A stretch of 64,000 nucleotides of DNA, taken from NCBI RefSeq assembly GCF_964355755.1, contig NC_092678.1, positions 18,696,922 to 18,760,921 on the forward strand, in the 5' to 3' direction. The first letter of the stretch is position 1. Each line of letters begins with the position of its first letter. Below are positions 21,786 through 33,700 of this stretch, one piece after another. Below the pieces are notes generated by a model. It had not been told where the DNA came from and did no database searches. It worked only from the letters and a program-made list of their open reading frames with translations. Made by a program: the position numbers and the translations under genes. The stretch is from Antedon mediterranea. Taxonomy: Eukaryota > Echinodermata > Crinoidea > Comatulida > Antedonidae.

Positions 21786-24700
21786 GTACCCCGGCCGCGA
21801 TTTTTTTTTCGTACATAAGTTGGGGACCCCTCATGAAACGTCACAAAATAGACATGAATAATTCATCAGTTAAAATTGTTGTTCCGTGTGCACCCAAGCG
21901 TATAGCAACAAGAAGTGATTACACAACTGCGATATACGATTCTTTCTACAATAGGCCTAGGATTCTAGGTCAATTCACGTGATTGCCTTCGCGCACTCTT
22001 CTTCACACACACGTCCACTATGCAAAATGTGTCGAGGCCAATCGACAGCTAGGCAAGACATTAAACTAAGTAGTAATTGGACATAGCCCAAAGAAAGCTT
22101 AGACCCACTATTTTATTATCAAACAATATGCATGTACTCAAAGGAACTTTAAAAATGCGCGTATATGAACACATGAGATGGGAAGATTAGACCCACGAGA
22201 ATAAAAAATGTATTTTTGAGTAATGTTATTGTTTAATTTTGCTGACTTATTACTCGGACTGTGTCATACCTAACTATGCTACTACTAGAATAGACATGGG
22301 TTTAGAGACTAGTAATTAGGCCTAATAGTATCAATAGAAACTATAATTTTAACACGTAATTCTTTAGTAATAAATTATATTAAAAACACCATAAACTAAA
22401 GGCTAATTATTTCGTCAATCCACACAAAACGCCGCTATTCTAATATGAAATCGCACGCGGCAACCACAGCGGAGATAGGCCTAGAATCGTACCGCACTTA
22501 ACTTGTGTAAACTGTAATCACTTCTTGTTGCTATACGTTTGGGTGCACACGGAACAAGAAAATTTAACTGATGAATTATTCATGTCTATTTTGTGACGTT
22601 TCATGAGGGGGTCCCCAACTTATGTACGAAAAAAAAAATCGCACCCCGGCCATTGAAATTCCATTGTCACATAGGCCTACGTTATTATCCTATTACCAGA
22701 ATTGTTCAATGTTTCATTTTAACGTTGCATTCAGGCTGTCGTGAAGGTTCCTTCTTGCGGTTAAAAGTAAAGAAAACCGGAAAATAGCATTGGTTTGACT
22801 TTGAGGCTGGAATTTGCAAATTGTTTGGCATTGAGTATTCTGTATGCATCATAGTGTAGCAGTAATGTAGTTTAGTTTTGGATTTGCCATGTAAGACTAA
22901 CCATTAGTTATATTTTATCCACACCCTCCAAATCATACAGTGTCGGATTCCTGCCCAGAAGGATGGTTTTTGTTCGAAGGCAGTTGCTATTCAGTTGAAA
23001 AAAGAGCTAACTGGACAAGAGCTAGAGACAAGTGTCTTGAAATAGATGCCTACTTGGTTGTGGTCGGAAATCAAAACGAAAATGACTTTCTTGTTACTCT
23101 AAAATATTCAGATGCAAAAATGTGGATAGGTTTGTCAGATATGAAGAACGAGACAGATTATATTTGGGTCACAAATGAAAGCAGTCAGTATAGAAGTGAG
23201 TGTTAATGTCATATTTGTATCACTTGTAAATGGGTATCACGGTGAATAGTTGGCATTTCACGAGACACACGGAGGAGGAATCATTGATGGCATTGGTTTT
23301 TATTAATTCAAATAATTTTTCTTTTGGATGATCCAAATGGAATAAAACTGTAAGTTTAAAACCGTTACTTTACTTGAGTAAAAACGTACGTTTTACGGTT
23401 TTATTCCCTTTGGATGATCCAAAAGAAAAATTATTTGAATACTATACAGAGATCCAGATGAACCTTTTTACTAAGGTTTTTATTAACGTGCGATAAAACA
23501 TGACTTTGACACAGAGGGTCATGTGGTCATACCCTACACCATCATATGGTTAGCAATTAGAATAGGCACATAGGCCTAACCTCCGATATTATATTAACAT
23601 AAAATAAGGTGACAAATTGGACAGGTTGGCAAGAGCTTGAGATACTGTAGGTTTATAAAATATACATGAAAACAAACCTCTAATTGGTGTAATATAGTGT
23701 TGCGTTGTTATACTAATGAAGACTCTTACTCGCTTAACTGTCGTAACACATATTGTTTATTCAGTATAAACTTCAGTACAATATACAACTATAAGTATAG
23801 ATAAGGAACGGAGGATTAGTGATGCTGTCGGTGAGGTGTGAAGTGTGTAGGTCTGCTTCTGGAGAAGTGGCTGTAAGGTGTGTGCTCCGTGAAGTGGCTG
23901 TAAGGTGTAGATGTTCTTCTGAAGAAGTGGCTGTGAGGTGTAGATGTTCTTCTGAAGAAGTGGCTGTGAGGTGTGTCTGGGCTCTTCTGAAACTTGGGGT
24001 ATATTGGCTTCGGTTCATTTGCATATGTCACTACGTAATCTGTGAGGGTAACGATTGGTCCTAAGTTGATCCAGAGGTGTTTAAGTGGGAGTGATTGATC
24101 TTATCTGGGGAGGTTACAATGATGAATTGGGCCTGTCGAATCTCTGCTTCAAACTGTCAATATCTAATTGTTTTACGATGGGAACAGTCACAAAATTAAG
24201 CTAAGTGTTTTCTTTAGGGATTCTATTATAAACTAAATGGTCATTAAAACATCTGGACAAACTCTCCTCTGGACTTTCTGGGCCAAGTTCGTGAACTTAT
24301 TATTTAAATTCTGATACAAAGGTCGATTTCTTAATTATAAAAGTATTTCGTTATATTACATTGGCAATGATAAAATGTAATCTGATGTGTTTTGTTTGTC
24401 AACAGATTTTGATTCTGGTGAGCCAAGTAATTCTAGAAATGAAAACTGTGTATGGATTAAGCCCGGAGAATCTGGAAAATGGAATGATGTCAGTTGTGAT
24501 GTTGAAGCGAGCTTTGTATGTGAACGTAAGTGAAGATTATTATTTTCAAACACATTAACAGGTTAACAACTATCGCGGTTTTACTAAACAAACAATAACG
24601 TTGGTTACTAGTAAGTAATAAACTAAACTAAATTTATTGTAGTCTTCGCAAATATTGATGGATTGAAACTAATACTAATCTAGAAAATATAGCAAATAGT

Positions 24701-27700
24701 TATTTAAAACATGCTTTAAATAGTAATAGTTTCTGACAATTTTATTTTCAACTTTTGCCTGATGTTGTTGTTATTGTCGTCCAGATCATTTCAATTAGTA
24801 TTTACTCTACAACTGGTGCCAACAACATTTATTCAGAAACAGTTCAAAAGATAAAAGCAGCATACAATAATTTACAATAACTTAAAATATGTCAAACAAG
24901 TTATCATTTTACTAATAAAACTTGTCGAAAAGCTTTCTATACTCTAGACTACCTACAGTTTAATAATTCAATATTCGAGAAATTATCTTTAACAAAATGT
25001 TTTCTTTGCTGTTTACCTTGATTGTTTACCATTTTATCTCTTTTTTTTAAATATTGTAGTTTGTTATCGTATATTTGTTCATGTTTGTTTTGTTATTAAT
25101 TTTTGTTTGGGTTAACCTTGGCATTTTGCCGTATTGGCCGTCCATAACACACTTCTGAATCTGAACGAATTTTGTACAATCAATCTTTTTTCAAAGTAGT
25201 ACAAGTTTCTGCATTTTATTCATAAAGGCCATCATTAAGAAAGTGGATGTAAAACATGGATCAGATTTATTTTAAAATGTTTGTGTTTCCGTATTCACAA
25301 AAAAAATGTTGGCTTTAGGCCTACCGGAAAACATTTTTCTTGTGGCGGCTCAACTTGGCCTAATCCTTTCATTTCACACCATGTCTTGCACACCAGCCAG
25401 TTGAGAGTGCTTATAAAATACGACTGTTCTATACTTACTGTATGAACATTGTGGTAGGACCTGAACATTGTGTGGTACAAATATGTTTTGGAGGAGGTGG
25501 ACAATTTCTCCAACTATTAACAGTATCAGCTTAGTTTATCTATAGTATTGAAAGCAGTAGATGCCAATTTGGTACAGGTAAAGCGTTACGGTTATACACA
25601 ATATTAATGTTTTGTTTTTCTTTTATTTAGACCATTAAAAATGTCTCTAAATGTCTATCTAAAATTACGTCATCAAAATTCAGAATATTGCTAGAAAAAT
25701 ACGATCGTTTCATTGATGTTTGAGACTCTATATTTAGAAAACTATTAGGAAAGTATGATTGTCATAATACTTTTCTTATTATAAAATGCATAATTTGATT
25801 TAAAAATATTAACTTTAAATTTTCCATCGTTATCCTTAATAGAAGAACCAAGCAAATCAATAATTCGCATTTGGCGTTTCATAGAAAAATTAGCAGGGCA
25901 AGTTAAGCCGCCGCCAGCTTGTCCTGCTTTACAACACTTTTTAGATATTTGCTGTAGGACCTGACACACATGTGTGGTAAATATTGTTGGAAAATTCTTA
26001 ACAATTAATGTTATCATTCTGGTTTATCTTATAGGAGGATGTCATGAAAGCAAATGCCAAGAAGAAGAAGTTACACAGCCAACAGGTAAAGCATTTTACA
26101 ACAATTTATGTGGATTTGTAAATTTGTATGAAGACTTAATTCTTATTATTTTATAATACAATTTTAACTTTTCGATGAACCAATTGTCAAGTAGGCCTAC
26201 TTACTTGCTACGTTTAGTCTATATTCTCAAATGACCCTGAGATGATCTTCTGTCAGTCGTCATGGCCCGGTGATTTGCGCCATCACTCCCCTGGTGTTCA
26301 ACGTTCTGCTGTTGTCCCCCTCTTAGTATTACCAAAACCAAAGAGATAATAATAAGATTTATTGTAGTAGAATGTATAGACGATTAAGGGAACTGAGGTT
26401 AAAATAATCGCCCAATATAAATATTTGGGTAGTATAATAAAGTGGAAATCTAACTCTCTTGATTTTCAAGAAAGCATTTTAAAAACATTTTAGAAAACTC
26501 AAGGAAATTAGAGTTGAATAAAATGTTTATCTTTTAGCATTGGCCTTTTTATTAGTTCTTTATTAATTGTACCCCGGCCATTGCAATTCCATTGTCACAT
26601 AGGCCTACGATTTTTATCCTATTACCAGGATTATTCAATATTTCAATTTAACGTTGCATTCTGGTTGCCATTTATTTTCATGAAGGTTCCTCTTTGCGGT
26701 TAACAGGGAAGAAAACCGGACAATAGAATTGGTTTGACCTTGAGGTTGGAATACACCTTATAACCCGTTATGGTTGTGTTTATCAGGTTGTTCCTGGTAG
26801 TTAGGACTTAGTAGGCCTATTAAATTCGTATTGGAAAGTAGGTCTATTGGTAAGGGTTAAGAGTTCCCAAACAAGAATATGTGTCCAGTTTGCTATACTA
26901 GCGCTAGCAAATATGATTACAATTTTCCAGGAAAGACCAGGGGTGGATTGCTATAAGCGGTCTATAAACAGTCTTAGCGCTTAGCCGGCTATAATTCGTG
27001 ACGTAGAAAGTAGTCTTTAATATATACCACGGTCTAACCTGTAAGTGGTCTTTAAAATTAAAGCCTACTTGAAGGAGTCTTAAAACAGTCTTAAACCTCT
27101 TTTTTGTTGATTTTACGTCTTATTAGACAACCAATTAAACGAGTTGTAAATGTTAAATCAAATACTTACGTTGAATTAATTCTTATAAAGGCCTAGAATA
27201 GATTTTCTCGAAATGAAATGTATGTAGTGTTTTTTTATTGCGATTTGAACAAGCGTGACGAAAATTACCTTATTTGGTATTTTACGCGCAATGTACGCCC
27301 TCAATTTGTTACTTTACGTGGTCTTAGCTAAGACTGTTTTATAGCAATGGTCTAACAGGGTTGGCTTTAGTAAGACCGTCTATCTGATCAAGTCGGCTTT
27401 AATCGGAGAGTTAAGACCATCAGTTAAGACTGTTTTATAGCAATCCGCCCCTGGTGGTGTAACTTAAAGAAAGAAGAAAATACTCTACATCAAAAACATT
27501 GCTCCGTGGCATTTTAATTCAGATGATTATAAGTAAATCAATTTTTAATAGCAGGATACTAAACGGCTCCGGCATCCTGAAAAAGGTAATCCACTTTACA
27601 TACAAATGTTACACTGTTGTAGGCCTACACAATAGCTTTTTGCGGACACCGTCAGTTCCCATTAAATATCAATCATCTACTATACTGGGAAGAGGTTTTG

Positions 27701-30700
27701 TAGCACAATTTTAACATACTCATTACACTGATATGTCCGATTCTCACTTCCGAGGTAAAGATGTGATAGGTTTTGTACAGTATATATACCAATTATATCT
27801 ACTTTAAAGGGAAACAAGGTTGTTATGTATACTTTGCTTGTTAATGTGTATATTTATCAGTTATGTCTTATTAGCGGACAAAAATGACAACATGGAAATT
27901 ATGTTGATATCTTATCTATTTCAGTATTTAGTAATTATGTGTCTAAACGCACTTAAATGAACTTACTAATCATGGATGTATGATTTATTTTACAGATAAT
28001 ATATGTACCACAGATCCTTGTGAAAATGGTGGCATCTGTTTCGAGCTTTCTGATACTCAAACTGTAACAAATAACTTTTACTGCGCATGTCCTCCTGGTT
28101 TCCGAGGTCCCACATGTACAGGAGTAATCGGTTTGTGTGTTTTTTTTATATTATCATTTAAAGGACAACATTACCAACAACCATATTTTGACAACGTAAA
28201 AGAGATGTACATTTAATTTCAGAACAATTGCAAAATTTACGATATCGCCGCGTTCGCTCGCCGTACAGCCGTCGCCGTAAATTGATGTGACGTCAAGTGT
28301 GATTAGCAAAATCTACTTCATGAGTTTCAATGTTTTTATCATACAAGAGACCGTTACCCGTCATTTCAATTTCTAATTTTACCTGCATTAGGCTTACATT
28401 TACCAAAATATTCAGTATGTTATTTTGAAGAAACACTTTAATATCCAGAAAATGTACAATAAAACAACTTAGCATTTGCATCTTTTACGATTTATTTAAA
28501 AATTTGCAAAATATGGTTCTTTGTAAAGTTTTCCTTTAACAATTTATTATCTATTTAATACTGACTCTGAAGTCTAAACTATCAAACAACAACTTTTAAA
28601 ATACTGCGAAGATACGATGGCGACCAAAGTAGACTCGAATATGACTCGACTCGGAATCGCGAAAAGTATAATGTCGGTACAGGTACGTTATGAATTGGTA
28701 CATTACAACTCAGGTGTATGACTTAGGTACAATATTACTCGGGCAGAGTATTACTCGGGCAGAGTATTACTCAGGCACAGTATTACTCGGGTGGGTACAG
28801 TACTGGTACTGTATGACTCGGGTGTATGACTTCGGAACAATATTACTTGGGTTATTACTCGGGTACAGTATGCCTCGGGTACTGTATGACTCGGGTGTAT
28901 GACTCGGGTGTATGACTTAGGTACAATATTACTCGGGAAAATTATTACTCGGGCACAGTATGACTAGGGTACTGTATGACTCAGGTGTATGACTTAAGTA
29001 CAATATTACTCGGGTACAGTATGACTCGAGTACTGTGTGACTTCGGTACAGTATGACTCGGGTACAGTATGACTCGAGTACTGTATGACTCGAGTACTGT
29101 ATGACTTGAGTACTGTGTGACTTCGGTACAATATTACTCGGGTACAGTATGACTTGGTACAATACAACTCAGGTACGACTTCGGAACAAAATGACTCGGG
29201 TATAGTATGACTTGGTATAATACGACTCAGGTACGACTTCGGTACAGAATTACTCGGGTATAGATGACTTGGTATAATACGACTCGGGTACGATATCGGT
29301 ACAATTATGACTTGTTTAAAATGTTGATTAAATTATTGCTTCTGTAATTATTATTCAAATTGTTATTATAGTTGGATGTGGTCGTAATGAGTTCGCCTGT
29401 AAAAGTGGCGAGTGTATCTCACTTAGCAAGATGTGTGATAACGTGCCGTATGACTGTGCAGATAACTCTGATGAACCAGACGAATGTCAAAGTAAGAAAA
29501 ACAAATGTTAGACCTGACTCTACGAGTGTTATTTTATTAACTTGTCTATTACCAATGGTACCTGTTTCAGAAATCCTGGATCTGCCACTGAAACCTAGAT
29601 GCTATAAATTTAAATATCTGTTTCTTTAATAGAAAGAGAATGTAAAGATTTAAGTCAACTTCTGGACACGATGACAGCAAGATGTGCTGATGTTAAAGAA
29701 CACAACGTCTTTACATTTGAAGGCTCAGACTCTCCACACATATTTCGTTTCAATGTCAGAAGATACTATTTTCCAGAGGGTCTAAATACAATAGGAAAGG
29801 TATAGATTTAAATTTGTTCAATTACATTTTCGAAACATTTTTTGGATATCCAAAAAATGTTCATATCTGTAAAATTACACTCGTTTCACATGCACAGCAC
29901 ATCGACATTCTCCGGGATAAACCCGAGACACAACGCTCTTTTCATCCGGCAGCTAAAGAAAAGTCTTCTGCAAACAAATTGTATCGCTAACAGTAAAGGC
30001 CAACCTAATTGTTGGATTATTGTTTTAATGTGTTTATGTTTTTTGTATAGTACATTATGAATAATGGTATTTTAAATATTGCAATTTTTTCAATAGATAG
30101 ATTAGTTTATATTATGTAATGCTCATTTGTCTTTGAACAAATACAGAGATATTTAAATTTCAATTCAATCAGGATAAATTGAAAATAATGAAATAGTCCA
30201 CAGAGCTCTGATCTTCATGAAATAGCGCTATAATGTCGCATTACATTACATTATGATTTTAAATTCCTACTTCCATTTATTTAATGTAACCTACGTTTTT
30301 TAGTCAATAATAAATATTAAAAAAAAACAGTAAAAAATTATTTTGATTTCACAAGATTGAAGTTAATATTTCTTCATCTGTTGGGAATAAGATAAGAGAG
30401 GACGGAACACTGTTTGTAGCCTTATTGCCATCTGAGCCGAACGTCTTTGAAATACCGGTTATTCATTTCAGGGTAAGATAATTATTAAGTAATTGTATTC
30501 TCTATAAAGTATTCCACAAACTGCATGGTTTGTTTTATATTCTTCGTCTACTGTCCTGAAGCGACAGCTCGTTACAGGGGAATGAAACAAACCATCATAT
30601 TCCGATTGATGTTATATTTTTTCTCACCTGACTGTTTGTTTAAGTAGTAGAGGTTTTTAATTTTACAATAACAACAATAAATAGGTTATACCAAGGAGGA

Positions 30701-33700
30701 AAATGTGTTTTTCCTCCTTGATTATATCCTATTTATTCTCAGATAACACATTAAAATATAATGGATTAGGTATGAATGGTTTTTCTCTTCTACATTTATT
30801 TAGATAACCCTATATATTGTAACGATAATGCTAGAAATTGGAGGAAAAATCTAAGTTTTTTACACATTTTGTTTTACTATTTTCACTTCATTACCGCTAT
30901 CATAATCAATATATTTATATAAATACTAATTGTTTAAATATACCGTAAAGATAAAGCGAGGAAAATCAGAGTTGAACTCTTTAAACTTAGTTTTATCCAA
31001 ATGAAAATTAAAAATAAATGCTATGTTTTACATGTTGCTAAAGGACTAGTGATGAATATATGCCTACAGTGTTTCTGTGGTTTTTTTTTCAGGTATATTT
31101 GGAACACGACAAGAAAGAAACGGTCTTCGAAAAATTACTGTCGGACATCCACAGTTTTGATCGAGATGGAGTACAAGATATCTGGTTTTCATTTCTTCCC
31201 GATGGCGGTACTAAGCACATATTGCTTCCACCGTTAAGCTTAACCCTGACAACAAGGTCGTTTATAGCGGACTGTAATGACATTGAACGTACATGCCTTG
31301 ACAGATACGCGGAATGGGCGCAAGTCAGTGAGGAGTTAAAAGAATACGATTGTGGAGTGACTTCAATAAACACTGCTGTTGAACCGTTATATAAGCAATG
31401 TATCGGTATGTACAGGTAGAAGTTACATTTCAGTATTCTACTGTCTTTGTTCTCTGTATTATTACAATAGATCCACTCAATTTGGTCACCCCTATTAATG
31501 GGAAGCTTTACTGCAAAACTAGGGAAAATATATGTTAACAGTACGGCTAACAAGTACTAAAGGAGCATTCATATAAATAGGATGACGGCACTCGTGTGTG
31601 TGAACAAATTGTTGATTCAAACCCTTATAAAGGACAATATATTCATGGTTTATATGGATATAAAACGGGTCTTCATAATAATTTTATACTTTCCCTGGTT
31701 TTGTCCAATGCTTGAGAGATTTCGTGGGGATGAGCCAATATATAGGCCTACACAAAAAAACAAATTTGGCCCTTGAGTAGTCATTGACATTCGTATCTTC
31801 CTAAATTAATATTTTAAGTGCAAGGGGAATGTCCCTGATGCTTTCCCCAATATCACCATATTTACCATTTGCTGTAGGATCAACAGTTTGATTTTATGTT
31901 AATATAATAGCTATTTTGTTTTTTTTCCTTGAAAACAAATTGAATTGAATCAATGTATGTTATTTACTACATAACTTCTATTTTCTTATATTAGTTGCAC
32001 CAATTATTACGTCAATCAGTAGTTCCATGATTATCAATATCAAAGAAAAAAGCATCATATTATTGTATTGTGTGGCGTCTGGAGTTCCAGCAGCAACTGT
32101 CCAATGGGAAACAGTTAATGATGCAGGCGAATACATACCTGTCACAGAGCCATCTAACACTCAGTCAGTTTACGAAATAACGGATATTTCAGCAACAACG
32201 TAAGTGTTACCAGCGACATTATTATGCGGTTTAATCCATCCCGAACATACATTTAACATTATTTAAATTTAAGTTTTTGCTATATATTTTTGTCCACAAG
32301 TAATTGTTTTTACCGTACCATTATTCTAGATATTCTTGCCTTGTTAAAAATTTAGCAGATACAATACGCAGTGAAAATGTAGATATTTCGATAGAAGGTA
32401 AGTATAATTACTTAATTCATTTATTTAACAAAAACGATACAAAAAATAAAAATAAAAATACATTTTTTTTACTCTTTACTTGATGCTTTTTTCCACTTGT
32501 TGTTTGTATGAAGTGAACAATTATGAGCCTTTGATTTGCAACGACAGGAGACCTAGAACCAAAACAGTTTGTGTTAGTGTTATTTGCTCAATGAATTACG
32601 CCAAAAAGAATACGCGAACGTTTTTGTGACGACCGTAAACTTTTAAATTTGCTATGTTTGAAAAACATAATCCAATGTCGTCATCTAGACCAACACAATG
32701 ACAAAGTTCGATCTGACTACAACCAACAACTTGATAACCATTGTCAAACAAATCCAAAACGCATGTACATAGCAAAATATCACGGTGTCATAGGTTATAA
32801 GCTGAAATCTCTCTAAAGTAATAATAGTGACGAACTATCAATATTCGCGCGTAAAACACCACCATCAGCACATTTTAAATCAGTTTTATTCAAGTGTACG
32901 TCATAATACAATTACCTCATTCATTATACCCTTTTCAGACAGTTCCTGCACTGATCGCAATGCAACAACTCAACGTTTTTCAGAATCGTTGCCAGAATGT
33001 TACAATACGACTATTGCCAATATCATACCAACGCCTCAACCAACGCCTCAACCAACGCCTCAACCAAATGAACTTGGAGACCTCCCTAAATTATACATTG
33101 ACACTTTTGTTCAAGGCTCCGTTTTGTACAGTATATCATTTTCTTCATCTAACATTTTCATTGTTAAGGAACCCGCCTTAGAATCTGAAGGGGGTTCTGG
33201 AGAAGGAAGTGATTCTGATTACGTAATTATCTCCTTAGATATGACCATATTGAGTAAAAATACAGGCTTTGCCATTTATGCAGAAACGTTTGGCAGTATA
33301 ATAATTACTCCTGAAACAGAAACCTTTCTAATTGAATTGACGTTTGATCAACCAATCAAAATCAACAGCACGTCTACGTATGAGATCAAGTTGACTATTC
33401 GTTCTGATACATACGTTAACATGTTAAACGAAGCAATCTCAGTGAATGGTGTTACTTGTGATAAAAGCTTACCAGAATGTTTGAGATTCTTGAGTGACTG
33501 GAACAAAGTTGTACTAGATCAGGTTAGTGCTGGTTGCAATCAGACAGACGTCAAATTTATAGCATTCACACTTTGCATTGGAGAGTTCTTTGAAGGTATG
33601 TGGACAAATAAATAGTATTTTTTTCTAAAAAAGAAATGACTTTCTTGTATTTGCAATTTTTTATGTTAATACACGTTACTAAATGTTTTAAAGGCCATGT

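Noticed and set aside
23773-24064. Overlapping ORFs on both strands
   Set aside because: They are produced by the 30-36 bp tandem units (peptides such as HLTATSSEE repeated).
25483-25545. Third usable signal exon of gene 2
   Set aside because: An in-frame TAG at 25543-25545 stops it before the donor.
28690-29162. ORFs on both strands over the minisatellite
   Set aside because: Translation of a simple tandem repeat, with no selection-like pattern.
31089-31553. Minus-strand ORF of 154 codons
   Set aside because: It is the antisense shadow of the gene 2 module A exon 31093-31405.
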